A stretch of DNA of 64,000 nt, taken from assembly GCF_002723835.1 (NCBI RefSeq), contig NZ_BEWG01000013.1:61104-125103 (forward strand), in the 5' to 3' direction. Numbering within the stretch: position 1 is the first letter of the stretch; each line of letters begins with the position of its first letter. Shown piece by piece: positions 51,501-61,872 of the stretch. The DNA is from Mycobacterium sp. shizuoka-1 (GTDB lineage Bacteria > Actinomycetota > Actinomycetes > Mycobacteriales > Mycobacteriaceae). The notes below the pieces were generated by a model, which worked only from the letters and a program-made list of their open reading frames with translations, did no database searches and had not been told where the DNA came from. The translations under genes were made by a program, and so were the position numbers.

Positions 51501-51917
51501 ATGCAGCAAACTGATTGGGGCCCCAAATCGGGGGCCGTCGCAGGTCTTGGCATCGCAGGTGTGTTGATGGCTACCGCCTGTGTGACCGTGGTCACAGACC
51601 CGCCGGGCCGCATCCTCACCGGACTTGCTGCGGCCGGACTGCTGATGTTCGCATTCGGATCATGGCGAGCCAGACCCAAGCTGGCAATCGTCGGTGACGG
51701 GTTGGTGTACCGGGGGTGGTTCCGGACCCAGACCCTGCGCCGCGCCGACATCGCGCTGATCCGCATCACCGAGTTCCGCCGGATCGGGCGCAAGACGCGC
51801 CTGCTCGAGATCGAGACGGTCGCCGACCGGCTGATCGTGCTCAGCCGATGGGATCTTGGGACCGATCCGTTGACCGTGCTCGACGCCCTGACCGACGCCG
51901 GCTTCGCCGGCCGCTAG
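51501..51917 (+). CDS. PH-like domain membrane protein (Rv0010c-like)
   Basis: A 138-residue protein with two N-terminal membrane helices (about residues 12-55) and a C-terminal bacterial PH-like domain (bPH, GDGLVYRGWFRTQTLRR through SRWDLGTDPLTVL). Similar to Rv0010c and in the same place. The function is unknown. GAGGA lies 6 bases upstream of ATG, and an unusual palindrome and DnaA-like box lie further upstream. Confidence 0.9.
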   Translation: MQQTDWGPKSGAVAGLGIAGVLMATACVTVVTDPPGRILTGLAAAGLLMFAFGSWRARPKLAIVGDGLVYRGWFRTQTLRRADIALIRITEFRRIGRKTRLLEIETVADRLIVLSRWDLGTDPLTVLDALTDAGFAGR

Positions 51918-51933
51918 CCGGGCGGGCCGTCGA

Positions 51934-51983
51934 GACCGCAGTGAGAGCGACGATCGGGCGTGATCGTCGCTCTTAGTGCGGTC
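51934..51983. terminator. Hairpin terminator between convergent PH-domain and ppiA genes
   Basis: Arms of 22 bases (51934-51955 and 51962-51983) pair at 20 of 22 positions around a 6-base loop GGGCGT. The right arm ends 6 bases before the ppiA stop. No U-tract. A strong stem, suitable for stopping transcription from both sides. Confidence 0.75.
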
Positions 51984-51989
51984 TGGATG

Positions 51990-52535
51990 TCAGGAGATGG
52001 TGATCGACTCGATCACGACGTCGTCGGCAGGCCGGTCGTTGCGATCGGTGGCCGTGCTGGCGATCGCGTCGACGACCTTCTGCGACTCGGGGTCGACGAC
52101 CTCACCGAAGATGGTGTGCCGCCGGTTCAGGTGCGGAGTCTTGCCGACGGTGATGAAGAACTGGGACCCGTTGGTGCCCGGCCCGGCGTTCGCCATCGCC
52201 AGCAGGTAGGGCTTGTCGAACTGCAGCTCGGGATGGAACTCGTCGGCGAACTTGTAGCCGGGGCCACCGCGGCCGGTGCCGGTCGGGTCGCCGCCCTGGA
52301 TCATGAAGCCGTCGATGACGCGGTGGAAGACCGCACCGTCGTAGAACGGTCCGGAGGTGCTGCCCGAGGCGTTCTGCGTCGAGTACTCCTTGGTGCCCTG
52401 GGCCAAGCCGACGAAGTTGGCGACGGTCTTGGGGGCGTGATTACCGAACAGGGCGATCTTGATGTCGCCGCGATTGGTGTGCAGGGTCGCGGTCGCGGTC
52501 GCAATGGGGCTCGTCACGGGATCCCAGTGTGCCAC
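51990..52535 (-). CDS. ppiA: Cyclophilin-type peptidyl-prolyl isomerase PpiA
   Basis: A 181-residue cyclophilin nearly the same as M. tuberculosis Ppi[51 protein letters not shown]. It catalyses proline isomerisation in the cytosol. GTG at 52535 gives [10 protein letters not shown], which parallels the MADCDSVTNSP start of the M. tuberculosis protein; a GTG at 52517 is an alternative. Confidence 0.96.
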   Translation of the reverse strand: MAHWDPVTSPIATATATLHTNRGDIKIALFGNHAPKTVANFVGLAQGTKEYSTQNASGSTSGPFYDGAVFHRVIDGFMIQGGDPTGTGRGGPGYKFADEFHPELQFDKPYLLAMANAGPGTNGSQFFITVGKTPHLNRRHTIFGEVVDPESQKVVDAIASTATDRNDRPADDVVIESITIS

Positions 52536-52617
52536 TAGCCTCGGCCACCCCAACTCCCGGCCACCCCTGTGCGCGCTGTGGCAGTGTTGATGCCACCACA
52601 CCGTTCGGGAGGATCAC

Positions 52618-53028
52618 ATGGGCCGCAAGACCAAACCCGCACTTACATCGCGCGAGCGGCTGAACCGCGGACTGCACTACACCGCGGTCGGTCCGGTGGA
52701 CATCACCCGCGGTCTGGTCGGCATCAGCGTGCATTCGGCCGAGTCGGCAGCCGCCGGAATCAAGCGCCGGACACGCGAGGCTCGTGAAGTCCGCGACGAT
52801 GTGGCCCGGGAGGCGGCCGCGGTCAAGCAGGTCGTCGCCGAGTTGCCGCAGCTACTGCAGGAGGCCCGCACAGCGCAGCGTCGGCGCCGGCGGCGACTGT
52901 TCGTGTTCGGGTTCCTGGGCCTGGCCGCGGTGGCCGGCGGCGCGGCGGCGTTCACGATCTCCCGGCGCTCGGCCGTGCCCGAGCCGTCCGCGCTGCCGCC
53001 CAGCGTCGAGGTCGCACCCAAGCTCTAA
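52618..53028 (+). CDS. cwsA: Cell wall synthesis protein CwsA
   Basis: A 136-residue protein matching Rv0008c: LTSRERLNRGLHYTAVGPVD near the start, a helical central region, one C-terminal transmembrane helix (about residues 93-113) and the PPSVEV tail. CwsA interacts with CrgA and Wag31 and affects polar growth and cell shape. GGGAGG 5 bases before ATG. In M. tuberculosis it borders the gyrA side; here sdaA follows. Confidence 0.92.
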   Translation: MGRKTKPALTSRERLNRGLHYTAVGPVDITRGLVGISVHSAESAAAGIKRRTREAREVRDDVAREAAAVKQVVAELPQLLQEARTAQRRRRRRLFVFGFLGLAAVAGGAAAFTISRRSAVPEPSALPPSVEVAPKL

Positions 53029-53032
53029 GGCC

Positions 53033-54391
53033 GTGGCTGTCAGCGTCTTCGACCTGTTCTCGATCGGTATCGGCCCGTCCAGTTCGCATACCGTCGGGCC
53101 CATGCGCGCCGCCGCGCGCTTCACCGCAGAGCTGGCCGCAGCGGGCGTGCTGGACGCGGTCCACCGGGTGCACGTACAGCTGTACGGGTCCCTCGGCGCG
53201 ACCGGCGCCGGACACGGCACCGTCGGCGCCGTACTGCTCGGCTTGACCGGCGCCGACCCGGAGACAGTCGACCCGGCCGGGGTCGATGTGCTGCTGGGAT
53301 CGGTGCGCGCCGAGCGTCGACTGACCCTGGCCGGCGGCCACACGATCGACTTCGACCTCGACTCCGACATCTCAATGAGCCTGCAGCGGTTGGCCTTTCA
53401 CAGCAACGGGATGGCATTTCAGGCGCTCGGCCCCGACGGCGCGCAGCTGGACAAGCGGGTGTACTTCTCCGTCGGTGGCGGGGCGGTGGTCGACGAGGCC
53501 GACGCGGCGGCACCGGCTACCGAGACGGTCGCGATTCCCTATCCCTTCGCTACCGCAACGGAATTGGTCGCGACGGCGGTCGAGCGGGGCACCAGCATCG
53601 CCACGGTGATGGCGGACAACGAACGCGCGCTGGCCCGCCACGACGATCTGCGCGCGGCGGTGCTGCGGATCTGGTCGGTGATGCAGCAGTGCGTGACGGC
53701 CGGCCTGAGCCACCGCGGCGTGCTTCCGGGTGGGCTGGGGGTGCGCCGGCGGGCGGGGCAATTGGCCGCCCAACTCGAAGCGACCCCGCACGACCCGCTC
53801 TATGCGATCGACTGGGTGACCGTGTACGCGCTGGCCGTCAACGAGGAGAACGCGGCCGGCGGGCGGGTGGTCACCGCCCCCACCAATGGCGCGGCCGGCG
53901 TGATCCCGGCGGTGCTGCACTACTACACCCGGTTCGTTCCGGGGGCCAGCGACGACGGGGTGGTGCAGTTCCTGCTGACCGCGGCGGCGATCGGCGTCCT
54001 GTTCAAGTCCAACGCGTCGATCTCCGGTGCGGAGGTGGGCTGTCAGGGCGAGGTCGGCTCCGCGTGCTCGATGGCGGCAGCCGGGCTCACCGCCGTGCTC
54101 GGCGGTACCCCGGCTCAGGTGGAGAACGCCGCCGAGATCGGCATCGAACACAACCTCGGGCTGACGTGCGACCCGGTGCGCGGGCTGGTCCAGATTCCGT
54201 GCATCGAGCGCAACGCCGTCGCGGCGGTCAAGGCGATCACTGCCGCGAGGATGGCGATGCACGGCGACGGATCTCATTTCGTCAGTCTCGACACCGCGAT
54301 CAAGACGATGCGCGACACCGGCGCCGACATGGCCGACAAGTACAAGGAAACCGCGCTGGGGGGACTGGCTCTGAACGTGGTGGAGTGCTGA
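53033..54391 (+). CDS. sdaA: L-serine dehydratase (iron-sulfur type)
   Basis: A 452-residue single-chain L-serine ammonia-lyase. SDH-beta domain first ([19 protein letters not shown]), then SDH-alpha with cysteines in [10 protein letters not shown] and [16 protein letters not shown] that bind an oxygen-sensitive 4Fe-4S cluster. It converts L-serine to pyruvate and ammonia. GTG at 53033, 4 bases after cwsA; co-transcription with cwsA is likely. Its stop is 2 bases from the convergent mce operon. Confidence 0.95.
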   Translation: MAVSVFDLFSIGIGPSSSHTVGPMRAAARFTAELAAAGVLDAVHRVHVQLYGSLGATGAGHGTVGAVLLGLTGADPETVDPAGVDVLLGSVRAERRLTLAGGHTIDFDLDSDISMSLQRLAFHSNGMAFQALGPDGAQLDKRVYFSVGGGAVVDEADAAAPATETVAIPYPFATATELVATAVERGTSIATVMADNERALARHDDLRAAVLRIWSVMQQCVTAGLSHRGVLPGGLGVRRRAGQLAAQLEATPHDPLYAIDWVTVYALAVNEENAAGGRVVTAPTNGAAGVIPAVLHYYTRFVPGASDDGVVQFLLTAAAIGVLFKSNASISGAEVGCQGEVGSACSMAAAGLTAVLGGTPAQVENAAEIGIEHNLGLTCDPVRGLVQIPCIERNAVAAVKAITAARMAMHGDGSHFVSLDTAIKTMRDTGADMADKYKETALGGLALNVVEC

Positions 54392-54393
54392 GT

Positions 54394-55785
54394 TCAGTTC
54401 CCCGGCACCAGCATTGACTGCCAGGTGGGCACCTGGCCACCGGACGCGAGGTTATCCTGGGTGTACCGCCGCCCGTCGGGACCGGTGAATATGCCGGTGG
54501 CGGGGTCGTATTGGGCGCCGCTCAGTTGCGGGACGTCCTGCCCCGACAGGGTGGCGTTGGGGTCACCCTTCCAGTTGTATCCGTCATTGAGCGGCACATA
54601 GGTCTGTCCGCTGTCGCACATCGCCACTGTCGGCGCCCGCTTCCCCGGCCGGCCGGTGCAGGGGATGTTGCGCGCGCCGCGCACGCCGATCGGCGAGTCC
54701 TGGGGGACCCGGCAATAGAAGTCGCCTGGCGGCCGGTCCGGGAAGTCCTGCAGCGCGGCCGCCCGCTGCTGCTGCGCGGGCAGAAATCCGGTGGTGCACG
54801 GCGGCGGTTGATTGAGGCTCAGGTTCAAGCTCAGGTAGACACCCCGGTAGGGCTGCTCGGTGTCCCGGTTGGCCAGGACGATCGCTTGGGCGGTGGCGGC
54901 CGCCTGGGGCAGCAGAACCAGCAGCTGTTCCAGGCCGGGCTGGTAGGTCAGCACCACCTGAGCCACACTGGCCAGATTGGCGGCGATGATGGGCACCGTC
55001 GGGCGCACCCGGTCGAAGAGTTGCCGGGCTTCCTGGACGGCCGGGCCGCCCTGCTGCAGCAGGTCGTTGACGGCCGCGTCGTTGTCCTTCAGCTGGCGGC
55101 TGATGGCGGCGAGGTGGGTGGTCCAGGCCGCGACAGCGCTCGCGGAGTCGTTCTGCGCGTCCAAGATCGGCTTGGACTGGTCGATCAGCGTCAGCAGGGG
55201 CCCGAGGTTCTCCCGGGCGCCGGCGGCCAGTTGGCCACCGCCGGTGACGAGCCGGGACAGCTGCGGGCCGAGACCGCCGACCGCGGTGTAGGACTCGTCG
55301 ACGACTGTCTTCAGGTCGTCGCGCGGGATCGCCTTGAGGCCGGTGTTCACCGCATCAAGGACGGCGTCGAAGTCCGGTGGCACCGAGGTGCGGTCGGCCG
55401 CGATGACGTCGCCGTTGCGCAACGGCGCCGAATCCCGGCGCGGCAGCAGCGTGATGTACTGCTCACCGACGGCCGATTGGCTGTGCACCTGCGCGTCGAG
55501 ATCGGACGGGATCGCGATGCCCGATTTCAGCGACAACACGGCGGCCACCCCCGTGCCGGTCAGCCGCACTTCTTGGATCCGGCCGACTTCGGCACCCCGG
55601 TAGGTGACGTTTCCCCCGGGATACACGCCCGCGGTGCGCGGCAACTCGACGATCACCTGGTAGCGCCCGATCCCGAACATGGCGGGCAATCTGATGTAAC
55701 CGAAGATCATCGCCGTCGCGAACGCCGCCGCGATCACGGCGAAGAGCGCCAGCTGGAGTCGGATGCGCAGGGTCAGTGGCGGCAC
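54394..55785 (-). CDS. MceF-type mammalian-cell-entry family protein
   Basis: A 463-residue last gene of the mce operon. N-terminal membrane helix (residues 8-28), MCE/MlaD domain about 32-115 with GIGRYQVIVELPRTAGVYPGGNVTYRG, long helical region about 130-310, then a cysteine-containing C-terminal region. It would form part of the periplasmic six-Mce tube that moves lipids. GTG at 55785 follows the mceE stop by one base. Confidence 0.93.
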   Translation of the reverse strand: MPPLTLRIRLQLALFAVIAAAFATAMIFGYIRLPAMFGIGRYQVIVELPRTAGVYPGGNVTYRGAEVGRIQEVRLTGTGVAAVLSLKSGIAIPSDLDAQVHSQSAVGEQYITLLPRRDSAPLRNGDVIAADRTSVPPDFDAVLDAVNTGLKAIPRDDLKTVVDESYTAVGGLGPQLSRLVTGGGQLAAGARENLGPLLTLIDQSKPILDAQNDSASAVAAWTTHLAAISRQLKDNDAAVNDLLQQGGPAVQEARQLFDRVRPTVPIIAANLASVAQVVLTYQPGLEQLLVLLPQAAATAQAIVLANRDTEQPYRGVYLSLNLSLNQPPPCTTGFLPAQQQRAAALQDFPDRPPGDFYCRVPQDSPIGVRGARNIPCTGRPGKRAPTVAMCDSGQTYVPLNDGYNWKGDPNATLSGQDVPQLSGAQYDPATGIFTGPDGRRYTQDNLASGGQVPTWQSMLVPGN

Positions 55786-55786
55786 G

Positions 55787-56920
55787 TCATCGTCCTTGGT
55801 CCCAGTGATAGGGCGCCACAAGGGGATTGCCCCGGGTGTAGGGGCTCGGCAGTTGCCCGATGGTGCGGCCCCACTGCAACTCGAGCTCGGTCAGGTTGCC
55901 TTCCCACCGGGTGCCGGTGAGGAACGAGGCGTCCAGGCGGCTCAGCGTCAGGTCGATGACGGCGGTCAAGTTGGCGAAGTCGCCCCGCTGCCACACCCCG
56001 ACGGTGTCGGCCGGAAACGGGTAGGTGGCGAACATGCCCAGGGATCGGGTCAGGGCCGGCCCGGCGTCGGCCAACGAATCAAGCACCGGGCCGAGCGCCT
56101 TGAGCTCGGCGATCAGGCTGTCCTTGGTCTGGTTGGTGGAGTCGGCGACCAGCGCGCTGAACTTACCCATCTGATCGAGCGCGTCGACCAGTGTCTGTCG
56201 CTGGTCGCCGATCACCCGCAGCGCAGCCGGGATCGTGGTGAGTGCCCGGTCGACCACCGGCTGCTGGTCGGCGAACTGTCCCGCGAGATTGTTCAGGCTC
56301 TCCGCGGTGGCGATGATGTCGGCCGACTGCTCGTTGACGTAGCGGGTGAACCGGTCCAGCTGGGTGATCAGGCTGCGCAGGTCCTGTTCACGGCCGGCCA
56401 GCGCGGTGCTCAGCGCCTCGGTGATGTCGTGGACCTGGCCGATCCCGCCGCCGTTGAGCAGCAATGTGATTGCCGACAACAGCTGCTCGCTGGACGGGTA
56501 GGTACCGGCCGACGACAGCGGGATCATCGAGCCGTCGCGCAGCGTGCCCTGTGGCGCGGTGGCGGTCGGCGGCGCGAGCTCGACGTGCAGCGAGCCGAGC
56601 AGGCCGCTCTGGCCGATCGTCGCGGTAGCGTTGGCGGGCAGGTGCACATCGTGGTCGATGCTCATGGTCAGCAGCGCGTGCCAGCCCTGACGCTCGATCT
56701 TGGTGACGGTGCCGACCGTGACGTCCCCGACCTGGACCCGGGAATTCGGTTCGATGGTGCGCACGTCGGGCAGCTGTGCCTGGATGGTGTATGCCCCCGG
56801 TCCGCGGCCGGCGGTGCCTGGCAGCGGCATCGAGTTCAGCCCGCGCCACCCGCATCCCGACGCCACCGTGGCCAGCGACGCCACCAGTAGCGCCCCGGCG
56901 ACGACCCGGCGCGGCGTCAT
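55787..56920 (-). CDS. MceE-type lipoprotein (LprN-like)
   Basis: A 377-residue Mce protein with a lipoprotein signal: VASLATVASGCGW, lipidated Cys at about residue 23. The MCE domain follows (GAYTIQAQLPDVRTIEPNSRVQV). MceE members are the lipidated subunits of mce complexes. ATG overlaps the mceD stop (ATGA). Confidence 0.94.
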   Translation of the reverse strand: MTPRRVVAGALLVASLATVASGCGWRGLNSMPLPGTAGRGPGAYTIQAQLPDVRTIEPNSRVQVGDVTVGTVTKIERQGWHALLTMSIDHDVHLPANATATIGQSGLLGSLHVELAPPTATAPQGTLRDGSMIPLSSAGTYPSSEQLLSAITLLLNGGGIGQVHDITEALSTALAGREQDLRSLITQLDRFTRYVNEQSADIIATAESLNNLAGQFADQQPVVDRALTTIPAALRVIGDQRQTLVDALDQMGKFSALVADSTNQTKDSLIAELKALGPVLDSLADAGPALTRSLGMFATYPFPADTVGVWQRGDFANLTAVIDLTLSRLDASFLTGTRWEGNLTELELQWGRTIGQLPSPYTRGNPLVAPYHWDQGR

Positions 56921-58173
56921 CGGCCCTCCCCGGGCACCGTCATCATGCCGGGCAGTCCGGCGGCGGGATCGGTCTGCTGCACCGGGGTATTCGCCGGAGG
57001 CACGTAGTCGGGTCGCAGCCAATCCTCGCTGTAGGTCACTTCGTTGGGTCGCGCGCTGGCACCGACGATCAGGTTCTCGCCCAGCGGCGGAAAGTTGTAC
57101 TGGCGGTTCTTGACGATCGGAGCCAGGTATTGGACGCAGAGCTTGGCCGACTGCTCGGCGCCCAGCCGCGAGGCCGCCTGGATGGCGCCACACAGGAACG
57201 TGATCGGATCGGCGAAGTTGTTGAATGCGTACGCGCCGCCCATGGTGGCCTGCGCGGGCTGGTAGGTGTTCATCAAGTTCTGCAACGCATTCGGCGCGAC
57301 ATGAAGGGCCTGCTTGAGGTCGTCGAGGCTGGCGCCCAGCGCCGACGACACCGAGGCCAGCTTGTCCGCTGTGGCCCCCAGTGCCTCGCGGTTGTCGGCG
57401 ACGAAGCCGCGCACGTCGCCGACGACCCCGTCCAGCGCCGACAGCGCCTCCCCGACCTCGTTGGGTTCGTCGTCCAGCGCTGCAGTCGCCGAGGCCAGAT
57501 TGGCGTTGAGTTGCCGCATCGCCTCGCCGCTGTCCTTGAGTGCTGACACCAGGATCGACAGGTTCTTCAGTGTGCCGAACACATCATCGCGATGGTCACT
57601 GAGCGCCGAGACCGCCTGCGACAGCTCGATGATGGCGGACCGGAGGGTCGCGCCCTGGCCACGCAGGGTGTCGGCCGCGGTGTGCACGACCGCGCCCAGG
57701 GAACTGACCCCGCCGGCTTCGGTCGGCTGGATCAACTCGCTGAGCCGCTGCAGTTGCTGGCGTAGATCGTCCCATTCGACGGGGACGGCAGTGCGTTCCT
57801 CAGGGATGACGGCGTTGTCTTGCAGCTGGGGTCCTCCGGTGTAGGCCGGGGTGAGTGCGATGATGCGCGCGGTCACGATCGCCGGGGACATGATCACGGC
57901 CTTGGCGTCGGCGGGCACCGGGTACTTGGTGTCGTACCAGAAGGTGATCTTCACGCGGTCGGGCTGCGGCTCGATCCGGCTGATCTTGCCGACGGGCACT
58001 CCCAGGATGCGGACCTCGTCCCCGACGAAGATGCCGTTGCTGTTGGCGAAGTAGCCGACAACCGTTCGTCTGCCGGCTGTGCCGGCCGACATCACCAAGT
58101 CGACGACGGCGGCCACCAGCAGGACGGCCAGGATGCCGGCCAAGCCGATACGGATTCCGGCGCGCGCGGTCAT
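56917..58173 (-). CDS. MceD-type mammalian-cell-entry family protein
   Basis: A 418-residue Mce protein: N-terminal helix (residues 6-28), MCE domain about 35-115 (RTVVGYFANSNGIFVGDEVR), helical region, then a Cys-containing C-terminal part (FLCGAIQAASRLGAEQSAKLC). ATG overlaps the mceC stop. Likely component of a lipid or sterol import tube; the substrate of this mce copy is not evident. Confidence 0.93.
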   Translation of the reverse strand: MTARAGIRIGLAGILAVLLVAAVVDLVMSAGTAGRRTVVGYFANSNGIFVGDEVRILGVPVGKISRIEPQPDRVKITFWYDTKYPVPADAKAVIMSPAIVTARIIALTPAYTGGPQLQDNAVIPEERTAVPVEWDDLRQQLQRLSELIQPTEAGGVSSLGAVVHTAADTLRGQGATLRSAIIELSQAVSALSDHRDDVFGTLKNLSILVSALKDSGEAMRQLNANLASATAALDDEPNEVGEALSALDGVVGDVRGFVADNREALGATADKLASVSSALGASLDDLKQALHVAPNALQNLMNTYQPAQATMGGAYAFNNFADPITFLCGAIQAASRLGAEQSAKLCVQYLAPIVKNRQYNFPPLGENLIVGASARPNEVTYSEDWLRPDYVPPANTPVQQTDPAAGLPGMMTVPGEGR

Positions 58174-59405
58174 CGGCTCGGACCCTCAGCCGCCGGAGCC
58201 GGTGGACCTGGCGGCGGCCCACCTGGTGGGGGTGCCGGCGGGGGCTCCCGGTACGGGTAGCGCGGATCGCCGGGTGTGCCGGTGATCGCGTCGGGCAGGG
58301 TCAGTCGCGGCTCGCCACCCTGCCCGGTGCGGGGGAAGGGCAGCGGCAGCGGTGGCGTGCCCGGCTGGCCGGATTGTGGGTCGGTACGCAGCGAGGGTGC
58401 CAGCACGTTCGGGTCCAGCCCGAGATCGGAGAAAGCGGCGTCGACGAACGGCTGGATGAACTGCCCGGGCAGCAGGTTGGCGATGTAGAACTTGAAGAAC
58501 GGGCCCGATGCCATCGACTCGCCCAGTGACATCGCATAGTGGTCGAACCCCTTGATGGCCTGTTGGATCCGTTCCTTGCGGCGGTCGAGGATGGTGAGCA
58601 GCTGGTTGAGCTTGTCCATCGCCGGCGTGAGTGTCTGGCGGTTGTCGGCAATGACGGCCTTGAGCTGACGGCTCAGCACCGTGATGTTCCCGGCGATGTC
58701 GTCGAGCGCCTGGCGTTGGCTGGTCAGGTCCGCCAGCAGGGCGTTGCTGTCCGTCAGCATCCGGACGATCGCGTCGCTACGCTGTGCCAGCACCGTCGTC
58801 ACCGTGTTCGCATCGGTCAGCAGCGCACGCAGCTGGGAGTCCCTGGCGTTGAGCGTCGCCGCGAATCGCGCCACGCCGTCCATGGCGATCTTGAGCGCCG
58901 TTGGCGTGTTCTCGAATTCGCCGGCCAGTATCTTCCACGAGTCGGACAACCGGGCAGTGTCCAACTGGCTCACGGTGGCGGTCAGGTCACCGAGGGCATC
59001 CGGCAGTTGGTAGGGCGAGGTCGTTCGATCCAGCGGGATCGGCCCGCTCTGGGTGCCGTCACCGCCCGGGGTCAATTCCAGGATCTTGGCCCCGAGAATG
59101 CTTTTCGTCTTGATCGCCGCCGCGGTGCGATTCCCGATCCGGATACTCTTGGCCACCTCGAACGTGACCAGGACGCGCGGGCCGTCGAGATCGATCGAGG
59201 TGACCTTGCCGGCCTTGAAGCCGGAGACCTGCACCGCGGCGCCGGTGAGCAGCCCGCCCGCCTCGGCGAAATAAGCCGAGTAGTTCCGGTTGTCGTTGAC
59301 GAACGGCAGCTTGCCGTAGTTGAGGGCGCCCAACACCACGGCCAGAGTGACCGCAATGCCGACCACCCCGACGGCGATGGGGTTGCGCTCGGCGAAAGTC
59401 TTCAT
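58170..59405 (-). CDS. MceC-type mammalian-cell-entry family protein
   Basis: A 411-residue Mce protein. Helix at residues 9-27, MCE domain about 38-110 (YSAYFAEAGGLLTGAAVQVSG), helical region to about 290 and a Pro/Gly-rich C-terminal tail (PPPAPPPGGPPPGPPAPA) typical of MceC. Start overlaps the mceB stop (ATGA). Confidence 0.93.
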   Translation of the reverse strand: MKTFAERNPIAVGVVGIAVTLAVVLGALNYGKLPFVNDNRNYSAYFAEAGGLLTGAAVQVSGFKAGKVTSIDLDGPRVLVTFEVAKSIRIGNRTAAAIKTKSILGAKILELTPGGDGTQSGPIPLDRTTSPYQLPDALGDLTATVSQLDTARLSDSWKILAGEFENTPTALKIAMDGVARFAATLNARDSQLRALLTDANTVTTVLAQRSDAIVRMLTDSNALLADLTSQRQALDDIAGNITVLSRQLKAVIADNRQTLTPAMDKLNQLLTILDRRKERIQQAIKGFDHYAMSLGESMASGPFFKFYIANLLPGQFIQPFVDAAFSDLGLDPNVLAPSLRTDPQSGQPGTPPLPLPFPRTGQGGEPRLTLPDAITGTPGDPRYPYREPPPAPPPGGPPPGPPAPAAEGPSR

Positions 59406-60430
59406 CGCGGCGAGCACCTCCCGCTGTCCTGGCCGACGACCTTCACGTAAACGGGTTGTCCGCCTTTGCCGTTCAGCTTGAGGATCAGATCGCACAAATA
59501 GAAGCTGAAGAAGTCGCCGTAGAGGCCCTGGCGGTTCAGCTTCTGGTAGACGTCCGGCAGCGTGTCGAGCAGATGGTCCAAGTAGTCCCGGTCGGCCAGG
59601 GTCGCATCGGCCACCCGCTGCGCCTGGTCGACGACACTCTTCAGCGGCACCCGACCCTGGGTGAGCAGATCGCCGATCGACGCGGCCGCCGCGTTGGCGT
59701 ACGCGAGGCCGTTGCGCAGGTCGTGACGTCGCTCTGCCATCGTCGCCAGCGACGCGGACAACGCGTCGATGGCCGCGGTGAATTGCGAACTCTGCGTACT
59801 CAGTGATCCCACAACGGATTTCAGGTTCATGATGACCTGCCCGATCAGCTGGTCGCGCTCGGCGAGGGTGTTGGTCAGGGTCGCCGTCTGGGACAGGAAG
59901 CCGGCGATCGTGGGGCCTTCGCCCTGCAGCGCTTCGATCAGCTGGCCGGACAGCGCGTTGACCTGCTCGGGGTCCAAGGCCCGAAACAGCGGGCGGAAGC
60001 CGCCCAGCAGCGCATCGAGATCGAGGGCGGGCGCCGTGTGCGACAGCGCGATGGTGGCTCCGGGCGGTAGCGCACGGGTGCCGCCCACCCCCTCCTCGAG
60101 GGCCAGGTACCGCTCGCCGATGAGGTTGCGGTAGCGCACCACCGCCCGGCTGCCGTCGGTCAGCACCACTGAGGCGTCGGTGCCGAACTCGACCAGGGCG
60201 ACGCCGTCGTCGCGGATCCGGATGTTCTTCACCTTGCCGACTTCGACTCCGGCGATCCGGACGAAGTTGCCGTCCTCGAGGCCGGAGACCGTGCGGAATT
60301 CTGCGGTGTAGGTTTTCTCGGTCTCGAACCGCAGTTGCGCGAAGATCGCGAGCATGGCCACCAGGCCGAGGGCGCACACCCCCAGGAACACGCCGACGCG
60401 CCAGATCGCGCCCCGCAGGTTCTCTTTCAT
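59402..60430 (-). CDS. MceB-type mammalian-cell-entry family protein
   Basis: A 342-residue Mce protein. Helix at residues 10-28, MCE domain about 35-115 (TYTAEFRTVSGLEDGNFVRIAG), helical region and a short C-terminal part with two cysteines (FYLCDLI and GRC), as usual for MceB. ATG at 60430 lies 10 bases after the mceA stop. Confidence 0.94.
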   Translation of the reverse strand: MKENLRGAIWRVGVFLGVCALGLVAMLAIFAQLRFETEKTYTAEFRTVSGLEDGNFVRIAGVEVGKVKNIRIRDDGVALVEFGTDASVVLTDGSRAVVRYRNLIGERYLALEEGVGGTRALPPGATIALSHTAPALDLDALLGGFRPLFRALDPEQVNALSGQLIEALQGEGPTIAGFLSQTATLTNTLAERDQLIGQVIMNLKSVVGSLSTQSSQFTAAIDALSASLATMAERRHDLRNGLAYANAAAASIGDLLTQGRVPLKSVVDQAQRVADATLADRDYLDHLLDTLPDVYQKLNRQGLYGDFFSFYLCDLILKLNGKGGQPVYVKVVGQDSGRCSPR

Positions 60431-60440
60431 GTCGGCCTCG

Positions 60441-61868
60441 TCACGGCGCCGGGACCGGTGTCGGCTGAAGTTGGGCGGGGGCCGGCACCACGAACGGTTC
60501 GGAGCCCGGCGGCGGCGGACCCGGTTGCGGGGTGGCACCCGGCGGCGGCGCCGGCGGTAGGCCCGGCCACAGTGGGGTCCCATCCGGGGCGTACAACGAA
60601 GCCCCGTACGGCGGCGCACCCGGGTAGGGGATCGGTCCAGGGGCGGGGCCGCCCTCGTAGCGGACGCTGGGCGGTTCGGGCACGGCCCTGGTGACCGGGA
60701 AGTAATCCGCATAGCCGGGGAAACCGATTCCCGGGTTCGGCCGGATGTCCAGGCCCGTTCCCCAGCCGGTGTTGGTGATCAGTTGGCGCACCGGCCAATT
60801 CGCGGCGACGTCGGGCAGCGAGCCGCAACCCGGTAGTCCACCCGGGCCGCCCTTGGCGCCGATGATCGGCAGGTTCTGCGGGTAACGGTAGGCGTCGGGC
60901 CCGAACAGCAGTGCGCTGTCCAAGATCAGCGACTTGCCGTTGGCGGCGCCGGTCGCATCCAGGTAACCGGTATCCAGTGCCGTCTTGGCGCCGACCAGCG
61001 TGCAGGTGAACGTCGGCTGGTATTTCAGCAGCAACCGGGCGGTGGATTCGAAGGAGCTCACCGCCGTGGTGAGGTTGGCCTGGCTCGAGCCCATCAGGTC
61101 GATGCCGCTGCGGGCCAGCCCGGCCACCCCTGTCAGCACTGCGTCGAGCGCCTGCGCGTCGCCGCGCACGGTGGCGCTGGTGGTTGCCGCGGCATCGAGC
61201 GTACTCAGGATGTTCTGTGCGGCATCGGAATACGCTGCGGTGAGTTGTCTGACCGATTGCCGGTCGGCGGCGATGGTCTCCGTGCGGGCGTTGACCTGTG
61301 TCATGACCTCGTTGGCGTCGGTGATCGATTGCCCCAGGGTGGCCCCGTGGCCGCGCAGTCCCTCGGCCAGTGCGGACAGCACCGCTTGCAGCTTGGCGGG
61401 GTCGACCTGTTTGAGGATGTCGTTGACATCGCGGAACAGGGTGTTGATCTCGGTACTGACGTTGTCGGACGTGATGACGGCGTCCGGAGCCAGCCGTTGC
61501 GGGCTGGGATCGCTCGGATAGTCGAGTTCGACGAACTTGCCGCTGAACAGGGTTCCGGCCCGGATGTGTGCATCCACATTGGCCGGGATGAACTTCATCT
61601 GCTCGGGCTCGATCTCGAGAGTCAGGCGCACCTGACCCTGCTCACCGGTGACCTGGTCGACCCGGCCGATCTGCACGCCGCGCAGCTTGACCTTCGCGCC
61701 GCGGTCCATCACCAGGCCCGCGCGGTCGGAGATCAGTGTCACCGTCACGTAGTCACGCAGTGCACCGGAGAACAGGGCGGTGGTGGCGACCATCGTGCCG
61801 GCCGCGGCGACCACGAAAATCAGTGTCCACCATCCCGGATGCATGCCCTCTGAGCGCTGATCGGACAT
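60441..61868 (-). CDS. MceA-type mammalian-cell-entry family protein
   Basis: A 475-residue Mce protein. Helix at residues 13-34, MCE domain about 38-120 (VTVTLISDRAGLVMDRGAKV), helical region and a Pro-rich C-terminal tail of about 70 residues. First of the six Mce subunits. ATG at 61868, 4 bases after the yrbEB stop. Confidence 0.94.
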   Translation of the reverse strand: MSDQRSEGMHPGWWTLIFVVAAAGTMVATTALFSGALRDYVTVTLISDRAGLVMDRGAKVKLRGVQIGRVDQVTGEQGQVRLTLEIEPEQMKFIPANVDAHIRAGTLFSGKFVELDYPSDPSPQRLAPDAVITSDNVSTEINTLFRDVNDILKQVDPAKLQAVLSALAEGLRGHGATLGQSITDANEVMTQVNARTETIAADRQSVRQLTAAYSDAAQNILSTLDAAATTSATVRGDAQALDAVLTGVAGLARSGIDLMGSSQANLTTAVSSFESTARLLLKYQPTFTCTLVGAKTALDTGYLDATGAANGKSLILDSALLFGPDAYRYPQNLPIIGAKGGPGGLPGCGSLPDVAANWPVRQLITNTGWGTGLDIRPNPGIGFPGYADYFPVTRAVPEPPSVRYEGGPAPGPIPYPGAPPYGASLYAPDGTPLWPGLPPAPPPGATPQPGPPPPGSEPFVVPAPAQLQPTPVPAP

Positions 61869-61872
61869 CGCA